Shown: one piece after another, positions 8,520 to 17,354 of the stretch
Numbering within the stretch: position 1 is the first letter of the stretch
Layout: every line of letters starts with the position of its first letter
Source: Gammaproteobacteria bacterium
Lineage (GTDB): Bacteria > Pseudomonadota > Gammaproteobacteria > Arenicellales > JAJDZL01
DNA length: 64,000 nt
Reading direction: 5' to 3'
Assembly: GCA_022823625.1 (NCBI GenBank)
Contig: JAJEHQ010000023.1
Location: forward strand, 1-64,000
Program-made: the position numbers and the translations under genes
Notes under the pieces: generated by a model
Databases searched by the model: none
What the model saw: the letters and a program-made list of their open reading frames with translations, nothing else
What the model was told of the DNA's origin: nothing

Positions 8520-9539
8520 TTGAATAGCGTCGGAAAACAGCAAGGTCAGTCAATACGCCGCATTCTCTCTATAGATGGAGGCGGAATACTGGGTACATTC
8601 CCAGTGGCTGTCCTTGCCGAACTCGAACAAAATCTTGAGCAACCAATTGTCTCATATTTTGATCTGATTGCAGGTACTTCAACAGGTGGTATTCTCGCTA
8701 TCGGTTTGAATATGGGACTTTCAGCATCAGAGTTGCTTGATTTCTACGAAAAACGAAGCTATGAAATATTCGGCCAGAATAATGGAAAGTTCGCAAACGC
8801 TTTATGTAGATATTTACAAGGTTTACATTGGATTTACCGCAGTAAATACCGTTCTGACGTACTACGAAACGTACTCAAAGACGCTCTTGGAGACAAAATA
8901 ATTGGCGACGCAAAGACCCGCATGATTATTCCAGCATGGAATTCTGTGGCGCAAGGCGTCTATATTTACAAAACAGCACATCACAAAAAATATAAAACCG
9001 ACCATAAATCATTAGCTCTAGATGCAGCACTCGCGACATCAGCGGCTCCGACATATTTCGCCAGTCATATCACTCAACAGGATGCGAGCCTTCTTGATGG
9101 AGGAATTTGGGCAAACAATCCTATTGCTATTGCCACCGTTGAAGCGATTGCAGTTCTTGGTTGGCCCCGTGAGTCGCTTCGGATATTAAGCCTTGGCTGT
9201 CTGAAGGAAGCCTATTCGATTCCGAAACGAGCCGGATTGGGTAATTTGGGTCCCAAGATTATTACGTTAACTATGGACGGTCAATCGCAAGGCGCGATGG
9301 GAATTGCAAAACTACTTACTGGTCACAAGTTCGATCGCACTGCAATATTTCGAATAGATCATACGGTTCCATTTAGCGCATACAAAATGGATGATACAAG
9401 TGTTGTTCAAGATCTCAAAGGACTTGGTCACGCAATAGCCCGCGAACGACTACCAGAACTCGAACCAATTTTCTTTCAAGAATTGGCTGAGAAATTTTTG
9501 CCTGTTCACGAACTTAATGAGAATACAAACAATGATTAA
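8520..9539 (+). CDS. capV: Patatin-like phospholipase, CBASS effector (CapV-type)
   Basis: 339 residues with all patatin signatures: the glycine-rich oxyanion loop DGGGILGTF (19-27), the nucleophile elbow GTSTGG (52-57, Ser54) and the catalytic Asp in LLDGGIWANN (Asp193). CapV enzymes are activated by the cyclic dinucleotide made by the neighbouring CD-NTase and hydrolyse membrane phospholipids, killing the infected cell. The start is a TTG at 8520: an in-frame TAA at 8511 rules out anything longer and no ATG lies before the oxyanion loop. It overlaps the CD-NTase gene by 8 nt. No transmembrane segment is present, as expected for a soluble effector that attacks the inner membrane. Confidence 0.88.
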   Translation: MNSVGKQQGQSIRRILSIDGGGILGTFPVAVLAELEQNLEQPIVSYFDLIAGTSTGGILAIGLNMGLSASELLDFYEKRSYEIFGQNNGKFANALCRYLQGLHWIYRSKYRSDVLRNVLKDALGDKIIGDAKTRMIIPAWNSVAQGVYIYKTAHHKKYKTDHKSLALDAALATSAAPTYFASHITQQDASLLDGGIWANNPIAIATVEAIAVLGWPRESLRILSLGCLKEAYSIPKRAGLGNLGPKIITLTMDGQSQGAMGIAKLLTGHKFDRTAIFRIDHTVPFSAYKMDDTSVVQDLKGLGHAIARERLPELEPIFFQELAEKFLPVHELNENTNND

Positions 9540-10716
9540 CGCAATTAAATACTCAAGATTTTTAAATAGTATTGCGGAAGAAATTGACATTTCCCCAAGT
9601 AAATATCAGGATGCAGTCAATCGCTACGAAGCGGTTGGACTCTGGCTTGAAAGAGGTGATTATGAAGAATTTTCAGACGAATTAACGATATACCCACAAG
9701 GCTCATTTCGGTTGGGAACAGTAGTTAGGCCGATAAAAAATGGTTTTGAATCCAGTTACGACATTGACTTGGTTTGTGAACTTCCAATGGACAAGGAAAT
9801 AGTTGCTCCGCGTTTAGTCAAATCGATAGTTGGTGATCGTATTAAGGAGCATGGAATATACCGACAATTACTTCAGGAAGAGGGGAAACGATGCTGGACA
9901 CTTGAATATGCAGAGGAAGATGGAATTGGCTTCCACCTTGACATTTTACCTGCAGTTCCAAACCCACTGACAAACGCCGATGCATCTATTGCAATTACCA
10001 ACAAGAGAGACTTTTCTTACAGTTGGTCAGCTAGCAATCCTAAAGGTTATGGGGTTTGGTTCGATAACAAAAATAGGTCTGCATTTGAATTCGTATTACA
10101 TGAACAGAAACAATCGATTCAGGCACGATCCCCAGATATTTTCTTGCGTGTCGAAGATGTTCCAAACCAACTCGTACGTACACCTCTTCAACGCGCAATT
10201 CAGTTAATGAAGAGACATCGCGACGTATATTTTGACGATCGACATTCAAATGAATATTCTCCAATTTCAATCGTAATTACAACCCTTGCTGGACACTTTT
10301 ATCGGAGCGAATTGGACACGTTTACAGCGTTAAGTAACATAGTAGACAGATTACATGCACACGCGGAACTTATTGCAAATCAATCAATCAATAGCACAAG
10401 TCCAATTAAACGAACTCAGGATGGAAAATGGTATATAGGAAATCCAGTAAACTCCAATGAAAATTTTGCTGAACGTTGGCATGAAGACAATCACGCACGG
10501 GCAATAGCGTTTTTTACTTGGATAGATGCTTTAAATAGAGACCTTGTCGAAATCATAAAGGAGACGCGTTCCGAAGACATACGTAAAATTCTTTCTACAT
10601 CATTGGGGATAGCCATTGCAACGGCTCATTTCGAATTAATTGTACCTGTAAGGTCTGAAAATATTGAAGTTCCAAAGATTCATATACCGCATGCGGCAAA
10701 GCCTTGGAGGGTTTGA
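9532..10716 (+). CDS. cdnX: CD-NTase (cGAS/DncV-like cyclic nucleotide synthase), CBASS
   Basis: About 394 residues. The nucleotidyltransferase core shows YPQGSFRLGT (helical GS motif, ~Ser58), the metal-binding pair in SYDIDLVCEL (~Asp77, Asp79) and the third Asp in FHLDILPAVP (~Asp137). These features define SMODS-type CD-NTases that make cyclic di- or trinucleotide messengers on phage infection. ATGs at 9517 and 9532 are both possible; I prefer 9532 because GAGAA lies 8 nt upstream and it overlaps the effector stop by 8 nt. The C-terminus (AAKPWRV) would be the site acted on by the E2-like partner in type II systems. The product nucleotide cannot be told from sequence alone. Confidence 0.88.
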   Translation: MINAIKYSRFLNSIAEEIDISPSKYQDAVNRYEAVGLWLERGDYEEFSDELTIYPQGSFRLGTVVRPIKNGFESSYDIDLVCELPMDKEIVAPRLVKSIVGDRIKEHGIYRQLLQEEGKRCWTLEYAEEDGIGFHLDILPAVPNPLTNADASIAITNKRDFSYSWSASNPKGYGVWFDNKNRSAFEFVLHEQKQSIQARSPDIFLRVEDVPNQLVRTPLQRAIQLMKRHRDVYFDDRHSNEYSPISIVITTLAGHFYRSELDTFTALSNIVDRLHAHAELIANQSINSTSPIKRTQDGKWYIGNPVNSNENFAERWHEDNHARAIAFFTWIDALNRDLVEIIKETRSEDIRKILSTSLGIAIATAHFELIVPVRSENIEVPKIHIPHAAKPWRV

Positions 10717-11457
10717 GTGGAAGACGAATTATTAAATCAAATCAAAGAACTTCAATGCGTACATGATGGTTTAATTCTTGTAAGGAAATCAGCAAGCGAA
10801 ACAGTTTTATCTGGCATATTGAATTTTGAAGCATCGGTTGATGGCTACGAAACAATCTCCAGTAGATTCGAAATTGATCTCATTGTTCCAATTGACTACC
10901 CAGAAACATTGCCGTGCGTTCGTGAAACTAGTAAAAAAATTGATAGTAATTACGATCACATAAATTCGGACGGTACATTATGTCTTGCAATCCCTATTGA
11001 GGAGCGGAGAGTTTTCTCAGAGCAACCATCACTTCTAGGATTTATAAATAGATTGCTAATCCCGTACTGTTATGGCTATTGCTACTGGAAAAAATACCAA
11101 ATTCATCCCTTTGGCGAAGCTGAGCACGGTTTCAAAGGAATTGTTCACTTTTATATGAACTCACTTCAATTGAAGGACGAAGTGTCTGTTTTATCTGTAA
11201 TTTCATACCTTTATGAACATGGTTATCGTGGACACCATCGGTGTCCATGTGGAAGTGATCAAATAGTTCGGAAGTGCCATGGAAAACTGCTACGTTCGCT
11301 CATAGAACAACACTCAACCCACACTCTAGAAAATGATTTTTTATCCATTCTTATCTATTGCTCGGAGAAAAATGAAAGAGAAGTGATCAAGATTCCAGAG
11401 CGTCTTCACAGACAAATACTTCGCATACTACAAACGGCACAGAAACAATGTCGTTAA
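10717..11457 (+). CDS. cap2-like: E2-like protein with SEC-C zinc motif (short type II CBASS ancillary protein)
   Basis: 246 residues. The N-terminal ~150 residues resemble a prokaryotic E2 fold: IDYPETLP (59-66), then HINSDGTLCLAIP with the putative catalytic Cys89 and His81 in an HxN-like position. The C-terminus carries a SEC-C zinc motif CPCGSDQIVRKCH (176-188). There is no E1 adenylation domain and no JAB peptidase gene nearby, which matches short type II CBASS, where a lone E2-like protein modifies the C-terminus of the CD-NTase and tunes its activity. The GTG start directly follows the CD-NTase stop, with GGAGG 6 nt upstream. The SEC-C addition is the unusual part; its role is unknown. 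Confidence 0.78.
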   Translation: MEDELLNQIKELQCVHDGLILVRKSASETVLSGILNFEASVDGYETISSRFEIDLIVPIDYPETLPCVRETSKKIDSNYDHINSDGTLCLAIPIEERRVFSEQPSLLGFINRLLIPYCYGYCYWKKYQIHPFGEAEHGFKGIVHFYMNSLQLKDEVSVLSVISYLYEHGYRGHHRCPCGSDQIVRKCHGKLLRSLIEQHSTHTLENDFLSILIYCSEKNEREVIKIPERLHRQILRILQTAQKQCR

Positions 11458-11567
11458 TGAATTCAAGAAACCCATTAAATTCATTCATACTGCATTTCCA
11501 CTGAAACCATAGTGCTGATCAGTCGGGGTAAGTTAGATTTGACAATTCAATCGAAAATTGAAATCCT

Positions 11568-12404
11568 ATGCTCATAGCAAACATCAGCGGGCAAAGAGTT
11601 GAAGCAAGTTTTGCTAATAAAGGGCCTACATATCACTGCCCCAAATGTAGGGATGTTGTCATTCTCAAGAAGGGTCGGATTGTAACGCATCACTTCGCTC
11701 ACAAGCCCCCTGTCCGTTGTAGTTGGGCGAAAGGAGAAACCCGTGAACATTTGAAGGCTAAGCAACTATTCAAACAAGAATTTGTTCGCAGAGGATTGCG
11801 GGTGGAAGTAGAGCACGAGATACCGTCATTGCCAAACGACCGACGGGCAGATGTGGTGGTTTGGTCGCCCAGAGGACAAAAGTATGCTTTAGAACTTCAG
11901 CATACTGCCATTGACTACAACAGTCTGGAGAATCGTACTGAAAGTTACATTCACGCAGGTGTGAGGGTAATTTGGGTTCCCTTCATGCGTCCAAAGTATT
12001 GGAAGGAAGCAAACGAATTGGGACCAAATGTCGATGGAGACTTTCTTATTGAGAGATTCCCCGCACGTCCCTTGGAAAAATGGGTGCACGGATTTAATCT
12101 CGGAAAATTTTGGATGTTTGATTCCGATCGAAACGCCTTATGGTGTGCAAAACTTTACAAGCATGAGATATATGTCGAGGAGTCTTCATGGTTTGACCCC
12201 GATGGTGAAAAAGTTTCCGCGGGAGGGTATTCGAGGATATCTAGGAGATGGCGTGAATTGAAGTTGTGGGGACCGTATGAATTGGAGCAAGTGTCTATTG
12301 GGGCAAAGAAGCGATCATCGAAAAAAATGGGGAACCACAACTATCCGGGAGGTATAGTGGGAGAGTTTGTTGTTAAAACAAAGAACGACAAACTTGTTCC
12401 TTAA
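11568..12404 (+). CDS. CoiA-like nuclease-domain protein
   Basis: 278 residues. A small treble-clef-like zinc site comes first (YHCPKCRDVVIL near 25-36), followed by THHFAHK, which is typical of the CoiA-like family, and then a PD-(D/E)xK-like core: RRADVVVW (~88-95) and YALELQHTAID (~102-112), giving D-x(n)-ExQ. CoiA was named from competence in streptococci, but CoiA-like proteins also occur widely in defence islands; a nuclease role is inferred from the fold. The HNH gene starts 28 nt downstream, so the two probably form one operon. No close match to a named defence system is claimed. Confidence 0.72.
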   Translation: MLIANISGQRVEASFANKGPTYHCPKCRDVVILKKGRIVTHHFAHKPPVRCSWAKGETREHLKAKQLFKQEFVRRGLRVEVEHEIPSLPNDRRADVVVWSPRGQKYALELQHTAIDYNSLENRTESYIHAGVRVIWVPFMRPKYWKEANELGPNVDGDFLIERFPARPLEKWVHGFNLGKFWMFDSDRNALWCAKLYKHEIYVEESSWFDPDGEKVSAGGYSRISRRWRELKLWGPYELEQVSIGAKKRSSKKMGNHNYPGGIVGEFVVKTKNDKLVP

Positions 12405-12432
12405 ACTGGAATATTTTGATCTAGGTAAAATT

Positions 12433-13077
12433 ATGATCCCTGATAATATTGAAGTTGAGCATATATTGAAAGCAGTAGATGAAATCGATCGAGAGGGGAT
12501 TCCCTCATCCCGGCGTTCGGTACACTACGGTCTCATCAAGGATGGAAAGCCGTATCCACCAAAATACATAATTTCGATTGCAAATAAGTATGCCAATGGA
12601 CGTCAGCATCCCCCAGGTCGGTTTAATGCTGTGGAGGCAAAAAACTACTTGGCTCGTGAAAAATTTCATCAAGAATTTCAAGTAGTTGATCGACGCGAAG
12701 TAGGCAAAATAACGATTGCAACTGAAGATGATGAATCAGCCTACCCGGAAGGGAAAGGGCGGTACCGTCAGCATAGATCATATGAGCGCGATCCAAATTT
12801 CGCCAAGAAGGCCAAAAGGAACAGGATTAACTCTAGAGGAAAGCTTCAGTGTGATGTCTGTTCCTTTGACTTCAGTGTAAAGTATGGAGAACTTGGTAAG
12901 GGGTTTATAGAAGCACATCACACAGTTCCTGTGGCGAATTTGAGTGGTAAGCGAAAAACAAAATTGTCGGAAATAGCACTGGTTTGTTCTAACTGTCATC
13001 GAATGCTGCATAGAGGGAAAACACTTCTATCGATTGAAGAACTTACCAGAATAATTTCGAGGAATTCAACAGACTAA
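12433..13077 (+). CDS. HNH endonuclease (McrA-like C-terminus)
   Basis: About 214 residues from the ATG at 12433, preceded by AGG 8 nt upstream; an ATG at 12367 in the same frame would overlap the previous gene by 38 nt and is less likely. The C-terminal HNH domain has CDVC (zinc), IEAHHTVPVANL (catalytic HH), LVCSNCHRMLH (second zinc pair and Asn/His). The N-terminal 100 residues contain RRSVHYGLIKDGKPYPPKYI, resembling the modified-base or DNA-recognition domain often fused to HNH nucleases. McrA-type enzymes cut methylated or otherwise marked DNA. A two-gene unit with the CoiA-like protein is likely, ended by the hairpin at 13081. Confidence 0.8.
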   Translation: MIPDNIEVEHILKAVDEIDREGIPSSRRSVHYGLIKDGKPYPPKYIISIANKYANGRQHPPGRFNAVEAKNYLAREKFHQEFQVVDRREVGKITIATEDDESAYPEGKGRYRQHRSYERDPNFAKKAKRNRINSRGKLQCDVCSFDFSVKYGELGKGFIEAHHTVPVANLSGKRKTKLSEIALVCSNCHRMLHRGKTLLSIEELTRIISRNSTD

Positions 13078-13080
13078 CTT

Positions 13081-13117
13081 ACCTTATTTTTCGAATATAC
13101 GAAACGAGAAATAAGGT
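13081..13117 (+). terminator. Hairpin just after the HNH gene
   Basis: A 13-bp stem (13081-13093 with 13105-13117, one G-U wobble, 11-nt loop) begins 4 nt after the HNH stop codon. The U-rich side is inside the stem rather than after it, so it is a weak intrinsic terminator on the plus strand, possibly better as a terminator on the minus strand or an mRNA end stabiliser. The following 290 bp to 13409 show no gene. Confidence 0.5.
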
Positions 13118-13409
13118 TTGATACCTAACACAGCACAGGGAAATTGTCTCAAACACGGAAAGAATTTGAAGATAGTTGTGAAAGTCTGAACATTAAGGCG
13201 TTTTCTAACCCAAATTTCCGAATCGAATAACAAATACGCTCCACTTATCGTGATGGTAGTCTGAAAATTATGGATTACCATCCAATCGTAGAAGTTATCT
13301 TACTAAATCACATTGAGGAAACTGCAAGATAAGCAGTATCACCATCTGGGGCAGGTGCATGTTGTACGCGAGCCATCTCCCAAGCAAATGACAGCAAAGA
13401 AATTTCGAC

Positions 13410-14006
13410 GTGATATTGAACAAACTCGGTACACCAGTATTGCAGAAAGATGATCAGGCAATGATTGTTCGAGTAGCTGTGAGTTATTGCTGGCTACCCA
13501 ATCCTGAAGTTGTTCGCGAGCTGAAGGAGGCTGTTTTTCCGGTTGTCAGAGACACTAAAAGACGCGGCGAAGATGAATTTGTAGAAAAATATGGAAAACG
13601 TGTTCTTTATGACGACAACACAACTCCCAGGTGGGCGTTTCTTTGGGCTCATGGTTTCCTGAGAACATCGCTGCCACCAGGTGGCTGGACATTAGCTCAC
13701 GTCTGTGCCAAATCGAAAGATCCTGATGCGTATACGCACCTTGCAAACTTAGTTATGATGCCGGAATGTTTGGCCAGTTTATCGGACAAAGAAGGACCAC
13801 TCGTTAAAGTCCTCAGATTCCACGCACAGTTGAAATATAGTTGGCGCCCAAACCATGAATCTGTTGTCGAAAAACCAGTCTGCTTCGACAATTTGGAATG
13901 GAGATATTTGGACCCAGTATGCAACCCATGTGAACAAGTGAATCTCGGATTGTGCAAATCTAAAGATAAACGTGCGAAAACTATACGTCGACTTCGCGGA
14001 CTATAA
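13410..14006 (+). CDS. Unrecognised defence-island protein with HNH-like spacing
   Basis: 198 residues from a GTG. I do not recognise a named family. The middle contains DDNTTPRWAFLWAHG (~68-82) and a region WTLAHVCAKSKDPDAY then LANLVMMPECLASL (~92-125) whose Trp/His followed by Asn spacing recalls degenerate HNH nucleases. Four cysteines near the C-terminus (CNPCEQVNLGLC) could bind zinc. The gene lies between an HNH nuclease and a DUF433 antitoxin. It could be a nuclease of a restriction system, but that is inference. Confidence 0.5.
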   Translation: MILNKLGTPVLQKDDQAMIVRVAVSYCWLPNPEVVRELKEAVFPVVRDTKRRGEDEFVEKYGKRVLYDDNTTPRWAFLWAHGFLRTSLPPGGWTLAHVCAKSKDPDAYTHLANLVMMPECLASLSDKEGPLVKVLRFHAQLKYSWRPNHESVVEKPVCFDNLEWRYLDPVCNPCEQVNLGLCKSKDKRAKTIRRLRGL

Positions 14007-14287
14007 ATTCACGTGTAAACTGTTCACGGCGCAAAATTTGACTGAAAATGGAATAGATGTCGTTGCAGTTGCATTAGGAATATTAAGTCCATCAGAGTTC
14101 GCAAACATTCCTACCAGACCTACCGAAGTTAATAAAATCAGGTTTTATCTTCATTGAAAGCCACACCTCAAAGTCGAATACCGTAGATCAGGATTATCCT
14201 GACACACACAAGGTGATGCTTCCAAACCAAACCCTAATATCTATCGGAAATAAAATACTGCCTTGGCTTGATGATGGGAGCGTCAGA

Positions 14288-14551
14288 ATGAAAACTATTG
14301 CCAAATCGGAGCCTGACGGGTTAATGACACTTGATCAGGCGGTTTGGGTGGACTCAGCACGGATGAGTGGCACTCCGTGCTTCCGTGGCAGTCGTATCCC
14401 TGTCCAGCAGTTGTTTGATTGGCTTGCAGACGGAGAATCGCTAGACGAATTTGTCCGCGAATTTCAGATTAATCGGAATGCCGCTATCGCCGTGCTGCGC
14501 TATGCGAGCCGTTCAATTTGTGCCAGACCCACTTCCTTGCCAAGCGATTAG
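14288..14551 (+). CDS. DUF433 (VapB45-like) antitoxin
   Basis: 87 residues. The DUF433 core is clear: SGTPCFRGSRIPVQQLFDWL, then GESLDEFVREF, then a C-terminal helix INRNAAIAVLRYA. The ATG at 14288 has GGGAG 7 nt upstream, so it is preferred over an ATG at 14213 that adds unrelated residues. DUF433 proteins are DNA-binding antitoxins that usually pair with a DUF5615 PIN-like toxin. No such toxin follows; instead there is a fragment of a different antitoxin, so this is an orphan or its partner is lost. Confidence 0.75.
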   Translation: MKTIAKSEPDGLMTLDQAVWVDSARMSGTPCFRGSRIPVQQLFDWLADGESLDEFVREFQINRNAAIAVLRYASRSICARPTSLPSD

Positions 14552-14552
14552 C

Positions 14553-14690
14553 GACCTGGCACTATCCACATTGCTCAGCCATGTTGAGGCTATGGGTGGT
14601 AACTTGAGTTTGACATTTGAGTTTCCAGGCCAAGGGACTGTAGTGCTTGAGGGTCTTGGTGATACTGAACGACTACAATCGCGTCGATAA
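14553..14690 (+). pseudogene. C-terminal remnant of an XRE-type antitoxin
   Basis: One frame reads LALSTLLSHVEAMGG followed by LSLTFEFPG and VVLEGLGD, which matches the conserved C-terminal tail of XRE antitoxins (VEAMGGxLxLxxxFPxGxVxLxGLG). The helix-turn-helix that should precede it is absent; upstream in this frame is out-of-frame DUF433 sequence. A deletion joining DUF433 to the end of another antitoxin gene would explain this. No ribosome site or convincing start was seen. Confidence 0.55.
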
Positions 14691-14716
14691 GGAGTTTTGG
14701 TTTCTCCCACTAACTC

Positions 14717-17173
14717 TCAATTATTAGTCACAATCATTCGCAGCCTTTCCTGCTGCTGCTTAATCCAGTCAGCAACCTCTGGCCATGAATCTTCGTCATC
14801 GCGCATCCATTTTTTCTGCACCGTGATAGTCCATCCTTTGTCACTGTTTTTCTCGATATCGTCTCCAAGAGTTTGATCACCCATCTGCCTTTGGATTAAC
14901 CAAGAATAGCGTTTCATTCGTTCAGAACTTGCTTTCGATCGCTGACTTTCTCCTGCACGGACATATAACCAAAGTAACTCGGGGTTTCCAATGTAAATTC
15001 CGATAATATCACCAAGCGAGTTAATGGAAGTAGTCCATTGTGACGGACCTCGCCAAGTATCTTTTTGTCCCGGAAGGCCACCGGTTTGTTTTTTAAGAAG
15101 CTTCCAAAATGCCTGGTATTCATTTGTCTCTGGAAATTCCACGTCAATACTGACACCACATCGTCTGCCCAATTCCCGACAGTGCTTTGCGCTAGTGGGA
15201 TAGTCTCGCATATATGGATACATCACATATTGTTCATGTCCTGGTATTGCGTGCATAGTGAGTGATCCGACTTTAGAGCCGGGTGGATAGACACTAGCCA
15301 AGTGAATATTTGGAATAATCGCTTCCCCAGTGAGTTTTTCAGCATTTGAGGAATCGTGGTTTAAGAGTGCTGCAGCAACATTCAAGACCATCTGACTTGC
15401 TACGTCTTCGGTTCGCCAAGACTCAGATTGAAATCGCCACCGCAGTCCACTAGCAAAGAGTTGTTTTACATCTTCAGTAGTTTCCAGTTCGTGCCACGGC
15501 CAGCGTTCCAATGCTCGATCAGCCAAATATTCAAAACGCTGATCAAGTGCACTCTCATTCCAATAATCAAATTTTGCAAGCTGTCGCGTGATGCCTATAG
15601 CACCCCTTTTATATACAGTTTTTTTCTGGCTAAATGGATTTGCACCCATTTCAGAATTAGTCTGATCGCCACTTAGAGTCAGATTAGAAAGGCAGTTGAC
15701 GTAGCGTTTGTGAATTTCATCAGCAGTGTCTCCTAATCCCAGTCTCCATTCATTTGTCATTTTTTGTGGCATCACATGTTCGATCGTCAATTGATCAGGT
15801 GAGGGAGTTTCCTCTCGATGATCTTGTTCTGCCAATGCGTAAAGTATTGCAAATGATGACTTCGTGGCACTACCCCCATAGGCTTTTCGAGTTTGGATTC
15901 CATTTCGAACTTCGTCGTCATTTGGAACACCTACGCGGGTGTTGCGTCGTTTGTGAATTTGACTCAGCCAGTAATCCGCAAGATCGTCACGCTCACTTGG
16001 CCCTCTCTCATGTGCGATTTCTGCAATAGCGGTATTCATTCCTGCTGTCGGTTTATCTGCTAACCACAATCGGGTAATCCATGAACTAATCCCCTTGAGT
16101 ATCTCTACTAATCCATCCTCATCAAAAGTTTCCTTGATCCGTTGATCTGACGCATCGTCAAGTAGACGAAGAGTTAGTGGTCGGTGGACATCAATCCCGA
16201 TAGCCCGCAGGTGCCGCAACTCGCGTTCGACTTTTTTATTGTGATGTTTACCTGCTGTTCCTGTTAGAATTCCATAGATATTTGCCAGACGAGCAAGTTC
16301 GTGACATAGTGCTGGACGCTTATTTAAATTTCCTTCGCGTACTGCCCATCGACGAAGATCTTCGTACGTTAAGTCAATTCCTCGAACCTCACCAGTTTGC
16401 CATCGCAAAAAGTCTCGTAAAAATTTGTCAATAGGCTCAGTTGAATATTTAGCGCCTAAGACCTCTTCAATTTTCAACCAATAATTGTCGTGAAGGCTTT
16501 GTTGCTCTTCATCTGGTAGCCCCATGAGTAACCAATTCTTCACTTTCTCGCTTTCTGTAAGAGGACGGCCGGTGGCGTTCAGGCTCTCAAAGATTTGCTG
16601 AGGATCTTCATGCTCGACCCCTATGCTGACTACTTTGAGTTTTGAAAGGCCCTTCAGTAGAAGGGCTACGTCATTTCGGGCAACTAATTGACGGGAAATT
16701 CTCCACGCTTGCGTAACAGCACCAACACCTCCAGGCTCACCTTCTAAACCTTGACGGTATTCCTCTTTGTCTCCATCTTGAAGTTTCAATTTAAGTCGTT
16801 TTTCGAGCGGTTTCTTCGGATTGGTTAGAAGATCGTCATAGATGTTTTCTGAGGTCCAGTCTCCGCAGTGCCCCGTATCTCCCAACTTATCCGCAATACA
16901 AGCCAGGAGAATGCTAACTGTGGTTAGTCTCTGCTGCCCGTCAACTACGCGTATGCTCTTTACTACTCCAGCCGGGCCACCTGGTTCTGGGAAAGTGAGA
17001 AGTGTGCCTCCGTAGTGCGTAATTTCTGAATCTTGTGATGCTACTGTCAACAAATCGTCAACCAGTCGTTCAATATCAGACTTGCCCCAACGGTACCGTC
17101 GTTGCCACCGCGGCACGACATATTGCACTTGACCATTAAAAAGTTGTAGAAACTCTATGCTTTGTGCCTGCAT
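14717..17173 (-). CDS. DUF262-DUF1524 fused protein with extra C-terminal domain (GmrSD-like)
   Basis: 818 residues, a second and unrelated-looking member of the GmrSD-like group in this window. DUF262 motifs: VVPRWQRRYRWGKSDIE (~19-35), VVDGQQRLTTVSIL (~76-89) and FESLNATGRPLTESEKVKNW (~190-209). DUF1524 motif: TIEHVMPQ (~462-469, HxxP) with LSNLTLSGDQTNSEMG after it. The last ~230 residues, rich in Trp and with LWLYVRAG, look like a DUF4268-like endonuclease-associated domain. Single gene, divergent from the DUF6998-like pseudogene. Expected to cut modified phage DNA; the specificity is unknown. Confidence 0.82.
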   Translation of the reverse strand: MQAQSIEFLQLFNGQVQYVVPRWQRRYRWGKSDIERLVDDLLTVASQDSEITHYGGTLLTFPEPGGPAGVVKSIRVVDGQQRLTTVSILLACIADKLGDTGHCGDWTSENIYDDLLTNPKKPLEKRLKLKLQDGDKEEYRQGLEGEPGGVGAVTQAWRISRQLVARNDVALLLKGLSKLKVVSIGVEHEDPQQIFESLNATGRPLTESEKVKNWLLMGLPDEEQQSLHDNYWLKIEEVLGAKYSTEPIDKFLRDFLRWQTGEVRGIDLTYEDLRRWAVREGNLNKRPALCHELARLANIYGILTGTAGKHHNKKVERELRHLRAIGIDVHRPLTLRLLDDASDQRIKETFDEDGLVEILKGISSWITRLWLADKPTAGMNTAIAEIAHERGPSERDDLADYWLSQIHKRRNTRVGVPNDDEVRNGIQTRKAYGGSATKSSFAILYALAEQDHREETPSPDQLTIEHVMPQKMTNEWRLGLGDTADEIHKRYVNCLSNLTLSGDQTNSEMGANPFSQKKTVYKRGAIGITRQLAKFDYWNESALDQRFEYLADRALERWPWHELETTEDVKQLFASGLRWRFQSESWRTEDVASQMVLNVAAALLNHDSSNAEKLTGEAIIPNIHLASVYPPGSKVGSLTMHAIPGHEQYVMYPYMRDYPTSAKHCRELGRRCGVSIDVEFPETNEYQAFWKLLKKQTGGLPGQKDTWRGPSQWTTSINSLGDIIGIYIGNPELLWLYVRAGESQRSKASSERMKRYSWLIQRQMGDQTLGDDIEKNSDKGWTITVQKKWMRDDEDSWPEVADWIKQQQERLRMIVTNN

Positions 17174-17354
17174 CTATATTCTCCCCAATATATTTGGACA
17201 ATTGCGCAATTATCTTTAAACGAATGATAAAATCCTGTCGATTATCATGTGTGGCTTCCATCGGGAGAGGGAAAGTCTGAAGGAACCGCAAGGATTCAAG
17301 TATCCAAATCCCTTCTAACTAATTGAAATATTGCTGAATGATTCGACGTAAATT

